DNA of 48,011 nucleotides from Gluconacetobacter johannae (GCF_025994435.1 NZ_BAQK01000051.1:1-48011), one strand, 5' to 3'; shown: positions 16,902-27,007, numbered from the stretch's first letter. The notes: generated by a model not told the origin, from the letters alone. Translations and numbers: made by a program.

Positions 16902-19900
16902 TCAGGGCATACCCATGAAATCGTAATGGACGGACAGGCCGGCCGTCGTCTCGCTCCACGGCCCGGCCTTCTGATAGATGAAATTGCCGCCCACGCGCAG
17001 CGTCGGCGTGACCTGATAGGACAGCAGCGCGTCCGCACCGCCCACCAGGCCCGAAGCCGACCGCGCGCGCGCCAGGTAATTCGGGTCCTGTTCTGCCGTA
17101 AGATCGCGCTCGGCATCCCGCTGGGAATAGGACTGATAGCCCGCCGATCCGCCGATCTGCCAGGTCCAGTTGCCCTGATGACCCGCGTACCGTACCGGCA
17201 CCAGAAGCGCGAAATAGGATTGCGGCGAGAAATATCCGCCATGCCCCAAGGTAAACAGGTACTGGTTGTTGTTGTATTTGAACCAGTTCATGTCAATGCC
17301 CAGCCGCACGTCATGCACCGCGTCATGAAAGACCGAGACGCTGCCGCCGGCCCCGGCCTCGTATTCCTCGTTGTCCTGGGTGCGCTTGCCCTGAAGGTAG
17401 GAAAATCCACCCCCGGCATAGAACGACATCATCTCGTCGCCATATTCAAGCTGCCCGTGGGCACGATCGCGCACGACCCCGCCCCAGTTCACGCCAGACG
17501 CATCGCGCCACCCGCCATAGGCCAGGAGGCTGTCCGTCACCGCGCGGCGTTCGGCCGTGACCCGCAGGCGCAGGCGGTTCGCCACCTGCGGGCTCAGTTC
17601 CACACCGCCCAGCACATTCATGATGCGGAAGCCCAGAGGGGACGACCCGACATCGGCCTTCAGCCACTTCCACGTATAGGCGGCGTCCGTCGCAACGCCG
17701 ACCGCACTGCCCTCGGTGGCCTCCATCATGTCGTCGGCGCCAGACGCAAGCACCGTCGGCGTGAGGCCCAGCGACACCCGGCCCGGCCCGACGGCGAGCG
17801 AACCCGTCATCGCCAGGTCGCCCTCGGTCAGCTTGCTCGACCCGATGCCCGAGCGCCCCCTGAACACCGGGTTGATCTCCACGAACGGGGCGAATTCCCG
17901 CGCCGTGCTGGTCACGTCGTTGTCGATAAGGGCCAGGATCGGGTCCTGCTCGCCCGGCTGTGCGGCATGCGCGTCCGCGGCCAAGGCGCGGAACGGGTTT
18001 TCGGCCGGGCCGTCGACACCCTCCCCGGCCCGGTCGGCGCCGATCTGCTGGCGGCGCAGCGCGCGGGCGCGCGACAGGTCGTCCAGACTGGCGACCCAGT
18101 TGCCGCCGGCCCTGTGGATGGCGGCCGAGGCCAGCCAGGTGCGCGGGTCGGCCGGCGCCTGCTCGGTCATCTCGCGCAGCTGGTTGTCGGCCTCGTCCGG
18201 ATCGTCGGTCTGAAGCGCCAGCCGCACGACCGACAGGCGGGCGTCCAGGTCGGTCGGGTCGTGCGCCACCACCGCCTTGCTGATCGACAATGCCATCGCG
18301 GGCCGGGAACTGGACTGGTACAGCCGCGCCAGCGCCAGGCGGGCCGCCGGACTGGGCTGGCTGCCGGACAGCGCGGGCTGCAACACGTCGAAGGCGTCGG
18401 CCTGCCGGCCCTGCGCGTTCAGGCGGTCCGACGTCATGACGGCCAGGCCGGTCTGCAGGTCGCGACGGACCTGTTGCTGCTGGTCGTCCAGGCTGGCGTC
18501 ATCGACGTGCTCCAGCATGTCGCGGACTTTCTGCGCTTGCTGCATCCGCAGGAACGTCCCGGCATAGGCCAGGCGCTGCGCCACCGGCGGCGACGGCGTG
18601 GCGTCGAGAAACGCCTGCAACACCCGCGCCGCGCCGGCCGGATCGTGCCGGTCGATCATCGCATTGGCGATCAACCGCCCCCGCGCGCCGTCCGGGTCAT
18701 GCCCCTTGCGGGCAATCTGCAGGAAATACAGCCGGGCCTCCGACAGATCGACGGGCGCGTTCTCGACCAGTTCCTGGTCCTGCGCCCGATCGGCGATGCG
18801 GCGGATATCGGCGGTCATGCCGGCACGCGGCAGGCGCGCCAGCAGCAGGCGCACGGTCCGCATATCGTTGTTCTGGTTGGCGAAATAGATACTGGCTTGC
18901 AATGCCGCAACACTGGGGTGCCGATCGTCCGCCAGCAGCGGGGCCATCACCTCTCGGGCCTCATCGCGGTTGCCGGCCTGCACCAGCGCCTGCGCCAGAT
19001 GCAGCCGAACCCACGGATCGCCGCCCTGCGTATCCAGCCCCTGCCGCAGCAACGAGATCTTTTCATCCAGGTTCGTCGTGCGTTCGGCCCGCGCCACCAG
19101 GTCACTCGCCTGGACCTGCCGCTCGAACGCCGGCGAGAGCCGGCGCAGGCGATCCATCAGCGCCGCCGCCTCCTGCGCGCGCCCCGAGCCTGCCAGCAGG
19201 TGATACAGCCCCTGCAACGCGGTCTGGTTGTTCGGCTCCTTGCGGAGGACCTGCCGGTACAAATCCTCGGCGCTGGCCTGATGACCCTGCCGGTGTTCGA
19301 TATCCGCCTTCAGCGCCAGCAACCCGGTCTGTGACGGGTCCAGCGCCAGCATGTCATCCGCCAGCCGCCGCGCCTCGTCGAGATGTCCCTGCTCCAGCAA
19401 GGCCCGCACCTGGGAATAGGCCTGCGAAACCTTCAGCCCGTTCAGGGCGTCGCGCCATTGCGCCGCGTTCTCGGGGTCGGCCTGCATGGCCTTTTCCAGC
19501 AGGTCGCGCGCCTCCTGCGGCCGGCCCTGCCGCGCGCGGACCAACCCCAGGCCGCCCAACGTCGCACCGTCATTGGGCGCACGCGCCAGCGCGGCGGCGA
19601 AATGCGTCCCGGCCCCTTCGATATCGTTGCTGCCCAACGCCTGAAAGCCCTGCGTGCGCTCCAGCACCGCCTGCTCGGACACCCCCGCCTGAGCCTTGGA
19701 CCGCAGGGCCTGGACATCCGCATCGCCCGGGTTGATCGCCAGCCAGGCGTCGAAGTACGGCACGCTCTCCGGTGCTTCCTGCAGCCAGTTCAGCGCCGCG
19801 CGCCACGCCTGGCGGATCGCGTCACGGTCCTGGGGCTGCAGGTTCGGCAGCCCCGCCATCTGCTGCAGGCGTGCAAGCCCGTCCGTCCGGGTCTGCACGC

Positions 19901-20516
19901 GCCAGGTCAGCACCTGGGCATAGGCGATCTGCGCGGCCATGTTGTTGCGATCGGCCTGGACCAGTTTCTTCAGCCCCTCGCGTCCCTCCTCGCGATAGCC
20001 TATCGCACCGGCCAGGGTCTCGTAATATTCCACCGCGTATTGCGGCGGCGGCCCGTTGGGAAACAACCGGCGATATCCGGCGGCGGCGGCGCCCGTGTGG
20101 CCCTCCCGCGCCAGTTGGCGAACCTGCGCGATGCTGGAGTCGGGCACGGCCTGCGCCTGGAGCACCTGGTTCAGCCTCAGGGTCTCCGGCGCCGTCGGCG
20201 CGATGGCGGTCAGGGACTGCGCCACCTTGCGCGCGCCCTCCAGGTCACCGGAATGCAACGCCCATTCGCCCGACAGCGCCATGACCCGCGTATCGCCCGG
20301 CGCAATCTGCCGCGCCTGCGCCAGGGCCTGCTGTGCGTGGTCCATCTGGCCGTGATCGTACCAATATCGCGCCCGCTCCAGCAGGATCGCGACCAGCCCC
20401 GCATTCTGGTCCGCGGCCGGGGCCGCGACCTGGGCGCGCGCGATTGTCGACAGCCCCAGCGGTGACGCCCCCAGCAGCAGCAATCCGATACCGGTTCCCG
20501 CCAGCGCCCTCGTCAC
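16902..20516 (-). CDS. bcsC: Cellulose export outer-membrane protein BcsC
   Basis: 1204 aa, normal for BcsC. A signal peptide opens the protein (GIGLLLLGASPLGLSTIARA, cleavage near residue 28). Tandem TPR repeats fill about residues 40-800, for example DHAQQALAQARQIAPGD and AEDLYRQVLRKEPNNQTALQ. The C-terminal BcsC domain (about 860-1204) is a beta-barrel ending LSVHYDFMGMP; alternating aromatic strands are visible throughout. The protein carries the glucan through the periplasm and outer membrane. Its ATG overlaps the bcsAB stop by 4 nt, and bcsD follows after one base. Confidence 0.95.
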   Translation of the reverse strand: MTRALAGTGIGLLLLGASPLGLSTIARAQVAAPAADQNAGLVAILLERARYWYDHGQMDHAQQALAQARQIAPGDTRVMALSGEWALHSGDLEGARKVAQSLTAIAPTAPETLRLNQVLQAQAVPDSSIAQVRQLAREGHTGAAAAGYRRLFPNGPPPQYAVEYYETLAGAIGYREEGREGLKKLVQADRNNMAAQIAYAQVLTWRVQTRTDGLARLQQMAGLPNLQPQDRDAIRQAWRAALNWLQEAPESVPYFDAWLAINPGDADVQALRSKAQAGVSEQAVLERTQGFQALGSNDIEGAGTHFAAALARAPNDGATLGGLGLVRARQGRPQEARDLLEKAMQADPENAAQWRDALNGLKVSQAYSQVRALLEQGHLDEARRLADDMLALDPSQTGLLALKADIEHRQGHQASAEDLYRQVLRKEPNNQTALQGLYHLLAGSGRAQEAAALMDRLRRLSPAFERQVQASDLVARAERTTNLDEKISLLRQGLDTQGGDPWVRLHLAQALVQAGNRDEAREVMAPLLADDRHPSVAALQASIYFANQNNDMRTVRLLLARLPRAGMTADIRRIADRAQDQELVENAPVDLSEARLYFLQIARKGHDPDGARGRLIANAMIDRHDPAGAARVLQAFLDATPSPPVAQRLAYAGTFLRMQQAQKVRDMLEHVDDASLDDQQQQVRRDLQTGLAVMTSDRLNAQGRQADAFDVLQPALSGSQPSPAARLALARLYQSSSRPAMALSISKAVVAHDPTDLDARLSVVRLALQTDDPDEADNQLREMTEQAPADPRTWLASAAIHRAGGNWVASLDDLSRARALRRQQIGADRAGEGVDGPAENPFRALAADAHAAQPGEQDPILALIDNDVTSTAREFAPFVEINPVFRGRSGIGSSKLTEGDLAMTGSLAVGPGRVSLGLTPTVLASGADDMMEATEGSAVGVATDAAYTWKWLKADVGSSPLGFRIMNVLGGVELSPQVANRLRLRVTAERRAVTDSLLAYGGWRDASGVNWGGVVRDRAHGQLEYGDEMMSFYAGGGFSYLQGKRTQDNEEYEAGAGGSVSVFHDAVHDVRLGIDMNWFKYNNNQYLFTLGHGGYFSPQSYFALLVPVRYAGHQGNWTWQIGGSAGYQSYSQRDAERDLTAEQDPNYLARARSASGLVGGADALLSYQVTPTLRVGGNFIYQKAGPWSETTAGLSVHYDFMGMP

Positions 20517-23500
20517 TGCGCCCGCCCATCCCCGTTGCCGGGGCCAGGCGCGTCACGCGGGTCGAGATAGGCCTTGCGCCGCGCCGCCCGCCGCGACATC
20601 TCCTTGTGCAGCGCCAGGCCGGCGACCAATGCGCCGAGTGCGGCGAACAGCGTCACGCGGACCGGATGGCCGCGCAGGAACCAGTCGAACCACAGCCACC
20701 AGGGCAGGGTTCCCACCGTGTAGGTCGGCCCGTTGCGCGACGCCACGATCTTGTCGCCGTTGATGACCGTCAGGTCACCCTGAATGCCGCGCTGCCGCGT
20801 GGGAACCTGCAGGGCATGGACCAGTTCGTCCAGCCCCTGCGGCGTGCCCGCCAGCATCATCACCATCGAACGGTGCGCCGCGAACGGCGAGCGCGCGCCG
20901 ATCAGCGCCCCGCCGGATTCCAGCCCCAGAGAGCCGTTCACCGTCACCGTCCGCAATGCGTCCGGCGCCGCGTCGGCAAAGGCATAGCGGATGCCGTTCA
21001 GGATGCTGCGCTCGGCCACGCGCAGGCGTCCGTTTTCGATCCGGTACGGGGTCTGGCCAAGCAACGTGGCGATCGGGCCGCTGTTCTGCACCATGCCCAT
21101 GACCAGCAGGTCGCGGTCAGCGACGGCGCCGATGCCGCCGGCGCCCACGATCGTCACCCGTTCCGCCGGAAACCAGGTATAGGAGCCCAGCACCCCCATC
21201 AAATCCAGGAACGCCGTCGCCACCGCCGGTCCGGGCTGGTCCGGCAGGACCACGACCGTGTCCGACAGATCCGCCATCCGCGTGAACGGAAAGCCGCTGT
21301 TCGCGAAATAGGCGAGGTTGGGCAGGGTGGTGAAATGATGCGCGCGACGGAAATCGAGGGTCGAATCCGGATCGACGCTGACGGCCATGTCCTGCGCCAC
21401 CACGCTGCAATCCCGCCGGGCCATCGGGCGGCCGTCGAAATAGAACTGCAATTCGTTCTGGCCGTAGACGCCCCATGGCGGCAGCGCCAGCCGGTCCGCC
21501 TCCAGCGCCGAATCGAGCGGCAGATATTGCGCGATCCAGCCCGGCAGTTTCCGTGGCGGACGCCAGGCATAGCTGTGCAGGTACAGCCCGTTCAGGCTGA
21601 CATCCACCCGCGTCTGCTGCAGGTCGAAATTGCTGGCCAACGGGGTATGGATGCGGAAATCGGCAATGAAGGGCCGGTCGCGCCAGGTGTACAGGTCCGG
21701 CGAAATGCGGAACGGCACCGCCAGCGTGCCGGGCACATAGCCATAACCCTGAAGCGCGCCGACGCTGACCAGCTCCCCGAAGCGGACCACCCGGTCGGTC
21801 GGGATAAAGGCCGGGGCGTCATAAGGCCGGCGCGCCGGCACGCTGACGGGCACGACCGTCTGGCTGGGCGCGCTGGCCAGGGATTCGGGCATGAACACCA
21901 GGGTGCGGGCGGCGGCGGCCACCTCGTCCTCGGTGCGGCCGGTCACCAGCAGGATGGTGCCGAATGGATCGTTCGGATTGGCGATTTCCGCCAGTGTCGG
22001 CCCACCGACCGCGACCCCCTTCGTGATGGCGGGCGGCAGGCGCGACAGCACGCCCACGGCCACCGCATTGCCCGACGCCGGCGCGGTCTCGGACACCGGG
22101 AAGCCGACCCTGTGGAAGTCCGCCAGCCGGCCGAACCACGACGCGACGACCGCCGCCGGCTTCAGCGTCGCGGCCTCCGCCCCCGCGGGCAGCACGAACG
22201 GCACCACCGCGGGTTCGGCGACCGTGGGGTCGAGGAACGGGGCCGGCAGGTGCGACAGGATCCGCCGGGGCGGCAGCGGGGCGGTGGTCAGCGCCAGCGT
22301 CGACTGGCCCGACACCTCGGCCCACAACATGCCGCTGTACGGATTGCTGCACCCCTGCCCCCCCGTTCCGACCGCGTCCTCCTGCCCGGCGAAGGTGAAA
22401 TTGATCGTGTTTTGCCCCAGGAAGAACACCGGGTTGATCTGGAACGTCACCGGCCCGAAAGTCGGATGGTCGCGATCGGCGGGAATGGTGCCGATATACT
22501 GGTCGTTCAGCCGGACGGTCACGCTGCTGGCCGACGGCAGCAGGGCCGGCGATATCGCCCCGCTCAGGGTCAGGTGCGCGGCGGTGACGACCTGGCTGCC
22601 GGGAATGCCGAAATTCAGCCCCTGGATCGCCCCGAAGGGCGTCATCCGCAGGGATTGCGGCGCGCCGAACTGACGCAGCGTGCGCGTCCGGGTGGAGGTG
22701 CCCGGCAAATCGCCGGCCGGGGCGTCGGCGGGCTGGGCGGGCTGGGCAGCCGGCGGCGCGGCCGGCACGGCATCGCCACCCTGCGACGCGCCGGCATGCT
22801 CGGGCAGCAGAACGGCGTCATCGCCTCCGGACGGCGCACTGGTGGAGGGGGGCGGCCCGGACGGAATCGGCGCGGCCGGGTCAACCGATGCGGGCGTCAG
22901 CGCGGCCGGATCCACCGGCGGCGGAATCGGGCCAGCCGGGCTTGTCTCCGCCCGCACCACGCCCGGGAACAGCAGCGCCGACGACAGCGCCAGCATTCCC
23001 GCCAGCATCAGGGGGGCGCCGGTCTTGCGGGGTTCCACCGTGACCGAGCGGCGGCGATTGACGCTGACGCTTTGCCGCGCGCGCCGCGCGGCCTTGGCCG
23101 CGTGGGCATCGCGGCTGGCGCTGGCCGGACGGTCGCCGCGCGTCGCCAGGCTACGCAGGCTGGAGACGATCATCCACAGGCTACGCAGCGGACGATCGGG
23201 CGGGTAGTCCGCCCACGAAACCCATGCATCGGCACGGCCGAACACGAAACGGATCAAGCGCGCCTCATCCTGCAGGGTGGCCGGGGTCCATTGCAGGTTC
23301 ACCACGCCGTCCCGCAGGGCCAGCGCACGGGCGCTGACCGGCGGATCGTGCGGCTCCAGCAACATATGCACCGAGGCGCCGGAAACGAACGTCTCGCCCG
23401 CCGCCAGGTCCAGTTGCACGCGGCAGCCGCCGCGCGACACGTCGATGGTCGTGCCCCGGCACAGGCGGCCGTCAGCGGTACGCAGGGTCACCGGCAGCGT

Positions 23501-25276
23501 GGCGGCAATCCGCGCGTCGCGCCGCACCTGCCGCGTCTCGTGCCCCACGGTGATGGCCACCAGCACGATCAGCATGCTGACGCCGATCCAGGCCAGGTTC
23601 GTCCACAATGCATCGATAGTCAGCCGGTCGTTGTGGACCGCCAGCAGCCGCCACACCCCCCAGCCGGCCCCGCAGGCCAGCACGCTCAGAAAAACGAGGT
23701 TGGGATAGATGGCCCGCCAGTCGGTATAGGAACGATCGAGGATGCCGCCCTTGTCCGTCACGTTGAATTTCCCCAGCCGGGGCATTAGCAGGGTAACGAT
23801 CGTGATCCGCACCAGGAACAGCGCCAGCACGGTTTCGTAGATCTCGCTCCAGAACGAATAGCGCCAGTTCTTCTGCACGCGCGACGAGGTGGCGATGCAG
23901 TGAAAGAAATGGGGCGCGGCATAGGCCAGCAGCGCGACGGGCGAGGCCGCGATCAGGGTCTGGTTGAACAGCAGGTACGACAGCGGCGCGCTCAGGAACA
24001 CCAGACGCGGGATGGCGAACAGGAACCCCGCCATGGCCGAGAAGTAGCACAGCCGCTGCGGCAATGTCAGGCCACGCCCCAGCAGCGGGTTGTCCAGGCG
24101 CAGGATCTGGATCATGCCGCGCGCCCAGCGGATGCGCTGGCCGATATGCAGGATCAGCCGCTCGGTCGCCAGCCCGGCCGCCAGCGGCATGCGAAGATAG
24201 GCGGTGGACCACCCCAGGCGCTGCATCTTCAGGGCGGTGTGGCTGTCCTCGGTCACGGTCTCGGTGGCGATCCCGCCCACCTGGTCCAGCGCCCGGCGCC
24301 GCAGCACCGCGCACGAACCGCAAAAGAAGGACGCGTTCCAGAAATCGCTGCCGTCCTGGACCAGGCCATAGAATACGTTGCTTTCGGGCGGCACATTGCG
24401 CCCTTCCGACAGGTTTCGCTGGAACGGATCGGCAGAATAGAAATGATGCGGCGTCTGCACCAGCCCCACGCCCGGATCGACCAGGAACCAGCCCATGGTG
24501 GTCTGCAGGAAGGCGCGGGTCGGCACATGATCGCAATCGAAGATCGCGATGTACTCGCCCCGGGTGACCGACATCGCGTGGTTCAGGTTGCCCGCCTTGG
24601 CATGGGCATTGTTCGGGCGCGAAATATAGCCCGCGCCGCACGCCTGCGCGAACTCCAGGAATTCCTCGCGATGGCCGTCGTCGAGGATATAGACGTTCAG
24701 CCGGTCGGCGGGCCAGTCCATGCTCATGCACGCCAGCACCGTTCCGCGCACGATAGCCAGGTCCTCGTTATAGGTCGGGACATAGACATCCACGCTGGGC
24801 CAGGCCGACACGTCGTCGGGCAGGGGCACCGGCTTGCGCTCCAGCGGATGCAGCGTCTGGAAATAACTCAGCACCAGCATCATCAGGGCGTAGCCCTCGG
24901 CCAGCAGCAGGCCGGTGCTCAGAAACGCCTGCGGCCAGGATCGCCATTCCACCGTCTCGGTCAGGCGCCAGGCGACATAGCGGAACGACACGACCAGCGA
25001 CAGGATCTTGAGGAACAGGGTCGCCTCGCCACCCTCCCGGCGGTCGACGACGAAGAACAGCACGATGCCCGCCGCCGCCACCACCAGTTGCTGGTCGTCG
25101 GACAGCAGCGCCAGCGTCGCCATCAGCGCCGTCGCCGAACCCGCCAGCCCGCACGCCGCCAGGAATTTCGACCCGTGCCGCCCCTCGGCCAGGCGGGCGC
25201 AACGGTAGCTCAGCCACCTCACCAGGCGATTGCCGAGCAGGCCGGAGGAGCGGCGGGCCATCGTCTTCGCCTTCAT
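20513..25276 (-). CDS. bcsAB: Fused cellulose synthase BcsAB
   Basis: 1587 aa, a natural fusion of the catalytic BcsA and periplasmic BcsB subunits, as in Komagataeibacter. The BcsA part has several membrane helices and a GT2 domain with YILDDG (about 195), the DCDH metal site (about 247), TEDSHTALKMQRLGW (about 342) and QRIRWARGM (about 382). A PilZ domain follows with RRDAR (about 586) and DVSRGG (about 612), so c-di-GMP binding looks intact. A Pro-rich linker follows at about 760-830, then the BcsB carbohydrate-binding domains and a C-terminal helix near residue 1555. It makes beta-1,4-glucan from UDP-glucose at the inner membrane. The start at 25276 overlaps the bcsQ stop; the longer open frame upstream is the antisense-type shadow of bcsQ. 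Confidence 0.97.
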   Translation of the reverse strand: MKAKTMARRSSGLLGNRLVRWLSYRCARLAEGRHGSKFLAACGLAGSATALMATLALLSDDQQLVVAAAGIVLFFVVDRREGGEATLFLKILSLVVSFRYVAWRLTETVEWRSWPQAFLSTGLLLAEGYALMMLVLSYFQTLHPLERKPVPLPDDVSAWPSVDVYVPTYNEDLAIVRGTVLACMSMDWPADRLNVYILDDGHREEFLEFAQACGAGYISRPNNAHAKAGNLNHAMSVTRGEYIAIFDCDHVPTRAFLQTTMGWFLVDPGVGLVQTPHHFYSADPFQRNLSEGRNVPPESNVFYGLVQDGSDFWNASFFCGSCAVLRRRALDQVGGIATETVTEDSHTALKMQRLGWSTAYLRMPLAAGLATERLILHIGQRIRWARGMIQILRLDNPLLGRGLTLPQRLCYFSAMAGFLFAIPRLVFLSAPLSYLLFNQTLIAASPVALLAYAAPHFFHCIATSSRVQKNWRYSFWSEIYETVLALFLVRITIVTLLMPRLGKFNVTDKGGILDRSYTDWRAIYPNLVFLSVLACGAGWGVWRLLAVHNDRLTIDALWTNLAWIGVSMLIVLVAITVGHETRQVRRDARIAATLPVTLRTADGRLCRGTTIDVSRGGCRVQLDLAAGETFVSGASVHMLLEPHDPPVSARALALRDGVVNLQWTPATLQDEARLIRFVFGRADAWVSWADYPPDRPLRSLWMIVSSLRSLATRGDRPASASRDAHAAKAARRARQSVSVNRRRSVTVEPRKTGAPLMLAGMLALSSALLFPGVVRAETSPAGPIPPPVDPAALTPASVDPAAPIPSGPPPSTSAPSGGDDAVLLPEHAGASQGGDAVPAAPPAAQPAQPADAPAGDLPGTSTRTRTLRQFGAPQSLRMTPFGAIQGLNFGIPGSQVVTAAHLTLSGAISPALLPSASSVTVRLNDQYIGTIPADRDHPTFGPVTFQINPVFFLGQNTINFTFAGQEDAVGTGGQGCSNPYSGMLWAEVSGQSTLALTTAPLPPRRILSHLPAPFLDPTVAEPAVVPFVLPAGAEAATLKPAAVVASWFGRLADFHRVGFPVSETAPASGNAVAVGVLSRLPPAITKGVAVGGPTLAEIANPNDPFGTILLVTGRTEDEVAAAARTLVFMPESLASAPSQTVVPVSVPARRPYDAPAFIPTDRVVRFGELVSVGALQGYGYVPGTLAVPFRISPDLYTWRDRPFIADFRIHTPLASNFDLQQTRVDVSLNGLYLHSYAWRPPRKLPGWIAQYLPLDSALEADRLALPPWGVYGQNELQFYFDGRPMARRDCSVVAQDMAVSVDPDSTLDFRRAHHFTTLPNLAYFANSGFPFTRMADLSDTVVVLPDQPGPAVATAFLDLMGVLGSYTWFPAERVTIVGAGGIGAVADRDLLVMGMVQNSGPIATLLGQTPYRIENGRLRVAERSILNGIRYAFADAAPDALRTVTVNGSLGLESGGALIGARSPFAAHRSMVMMLAGTPQGLDELVHALQVPTRQRGIQGDLTVINGDKIVASRNGPTYTVGTLPWWLWFDWFLRGHPVRVTLFAALGALVAGLALHKEMSRRAARRKAYLDPRDAPGPGNGDGRAQ

Positions 25277-26028
25277 CGCCGCCCCAGCGCCATCAGCAAT
25301 TTCCGGCAGATGCCGGCGATGTCGTGGCTGGCCTGCGCGCGCGGGGCATAGGCGGCGACGCTCTGCTGCGCCGCCAGCGCCTCGGGCACGTATTCGTCGC
25401 GATGCACCATCCCCAGCAGGCGCGGCCCCATCTGGGCGGCCAGGCTGCGGGCGATGCGCGGCCCCAGGCGCGTCATCGGATCGAACTGGTTGATGATGAA
25501 ATACTGCGCCGCCGGCAGCCCATGGCCGTACGCCCGCCCGGACTCGATGTCCGCAAACAGGGCGGCCGAGGCCGCATCGGCCGCCAGCACCGTCAGCAGC
25601 ACATCCGCATGCGGCAGGATCGCCCGCAACGCGGCCGACGGGCCGGGTTCGGTATCGACGATCACCATCGTCGCGGGGTCGGCGGCCAGAATCCGCAGCG
25701 GCTCGGCCAGCAGGGCGGGGGCCTGTTCCAGCCGGGCCGATATGTTCACCGACGCCCCCATGTCCATCGCGCCGTACGGCAGAACCGTCACCCCATCGAC
25801 CGTGCGCTGCCCCACCTGGTGCCAAAGATGGGGCTGATCCAGCATCTGGGCGAAGCCCCGCACCTGATGCAGCGGCACGCCGAGATGCAGGCGCAGCATG
25901 TTCTGGGGGTCCAGATCGACGGCGACGACACGCAGCGTCGCGTCCGATGCCAGCGCGCTCGCCAGGTTCGCCGCCATCGTGCTCTTGCCCACACCGCCTT
26001 TGGGAGAAACACAACAGATCAACGGCAT
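25273..26028 (-). CDS. bcsQ: ParA/MinD-like ATPase BcsQ
   Basis: 251 aa. The deviant Walker A is SPKGGVGKSTMAANLASAL at residues 8-26. The Walker A' region is VVAVDLDPQNMLRLHLGVP and Walker B is MVIVDTEPGPS, typical of the MinD/ParA superfamily and of the BcsQ (YhjQ) branch: FIINQFDPMTRLGPRIARSL. In enterobacteria BcsQ with BcsR is needed for assembly or polar placement of the synthase. The classic Komagataeibacter bcsI operon has no bcsQ, so its presence in front of a fused bcsAB is notable. The stop overlaps the bcsAB start (ATGA), implying coupled translation. Confidence 0.92.
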   Translation of the reverse strand: MPLICCVSPKGGVGKSTMAANLASALASDATLRVVAVDLDPQNMLRLHLGVPLHQVRGFAQMLDQPHLWHQVGQRTVDGVTVLPYGAMDMGASVNISARLEQAPALLAEPLRILAADPATMVIVDTEPGPSAALRAILPHADVLLTVLAADAASAALFADIESGRAYGHGLPAAQYFIINQFDPMTRLGPRIARSLAAQMGPRLLGMVHRDEYVPEALAAQQSVAAYAPRAQASHDIAGICRKLLMALGRR

Positions 26029-26098
26029 CGAAAACCCTTCGCCGCCGCATCCGTCATCGTCCCAGGCCCCATGCCGCGATGGCAGGACATCCGCGCGG

Positions 26099-26734
26099 TC
26101 AGCGGAAAATATCCCGAAGGCTGGTGTCCGACGGCCCGGCAGGCGGGGCCGCCCGGCGCAGGACCGAGAACATCTCCCTCAGGCTGATGCCGCGCGCGGG
26201 CTCGGGCGAACGCACGGGCGCGCGTTCCACTGCCGGGGACTGGGCCGCCGGGGATTGGGCCGCCGGAGCGGAGAACATCCCGCCGGCCGGCACGCCGCCA
26301 AGACCACCCAGGCCGGCCAGCCCCGCAAGGCCGTGCGGCGCATCGGAAGGGGCCGAAGGCGGCCGCGCCGACGCGGGGAAGGAAGACGCCGGGGCCGCTG
26401 CAGCCGGCACGGCGGCCAGGCCGGACAAGACGCCGCCATCGCACGGGGCGGGCGGTTCGATGCCGCCCAACCCCGCCAGGCCCGACAGCGGCGTGGCCGG
26501 GGCCGCCACCGCCGCCGGGAGGGGCGAAGGGTCGGCGGGCGCGGCCCGCGATGCGACGGAACCGGGGTGAATCCGGTCGAGATTGTCGAAGGCGCGATAG
26601 GGAAACGACGGCTCGCCCACCGCGACCCGCAGGCCCGAGACATCGGTGGCGCCGGCATCATTCACGCCGGCCGGACCCGCCGACGGCAATGCGGCGTTCA
26701 ACAACGGGAAATCGGCGTCGGTATCGTTTGCCAT
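26099..26734 (-). CDS. Pro/Ala/Gly-rich cellulose-operon protein (BcsP/BcsH-like candidate)
   Basis: 211 aa, ATG at 26734 with AGGGG about 8 nt upstream. Most of the chain is low complexity, with GLAGLGG-type repeats (about 85-95 and 134-146) between Pro/Ala stretches. Two ordered-looking parts stand out. The first is an N-terminal patch, VAVGEPSFPYRAFDNLDRI. The second is a pair of related motifs near the C-terminus, SLREMF (184-189) and SLRDIFR (205-211, the last residues). Cellulose operons often carry such proline-rich proteins (BcsP, BcsO, or BcsH/Ccp, the BcsD partner), and the position between bcsZ and bcsQAB matches BcsH/BcsP. No family can be assigned confidently; recurring short motifs suggest a scaffold. 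Confidence 0.7.
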   Translation of the reverse strand: MANDTDADFPLLNAALPSAGPAGVNDAGATDVSGLRVAVGEPSFPYRAFDNLDRIHPGSVASRAAPADPSPLPAAVAAPATPLSGLAGLGGIEPPAPCDGGVLSGLAAVPAAAAPASSFPASARPPSAPSDAPHGLAGLAGLGGLGGVPAGGMFSAPAAQSPAAQSPAVERAPVRSPEPARGISLREMFSVLRRAAPPAGPSDTSLRDIFR

Positions 26735-26944
26735 CAAGGCACCCCTGAAACACCATCCATCGGGAAATAGGCATCGCGGCCCGGCCCCCGCCTTAGCCGC
26801 ATCAGGGCGGATGCCAGCCCTTCTTCACGGCCCGGCCGGCACCACCGGTCCCGATATCATCCCAAATATCCTTACCCTCGCCGCATGAAACCCGAACACC
26901 GCTTCCACGACGGTCCGGAGGCAGAGTAAAATGATTGGGAAATT

Positions 26945-26972
26945 TTTATAACATAGAACCAATCCACTGCAA
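26945..26972 (-). promoter_or_regulatory. Candidate promoter of the main cellulose operon
   Basis: On the reverse strand TTGCAG (26967-26972) and TATAAA (26945-26950) are separated by 16 nt in a local AT-rich patch between the bcsZ stop and the Pro-rich gene. A transcript from here would have a leader of about 200 nt before the ATG at 26734. The -35 match is weak (TTG only), so this is a candidate. The rest of the 273-nt gap shows no gene. Confidence 0.4.
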
Positions 26973-27007
26973 GAACGGCAGATCGGCACGCTTTCCGGCC
27001 CGCAACA

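Noticed and set aside
20333..23788. 1151-codon open frame on the + strand opposite bcsC/bcsAB
   Set aside because: Its translation is Arg/Gly/His/Gln-rich without any domain, and it lies antisense to clearly recognised cellulose genes. High GC removes stop codons from shadow frames.
25277..26050. N-terminal extension of the BcsAB frame up to 26050
   Set aside because: This part is a different frame of the bcsQ gene; BcsQ has clear ATPase motifs and the BcsAB ATG at 25276 overlaps its stop.
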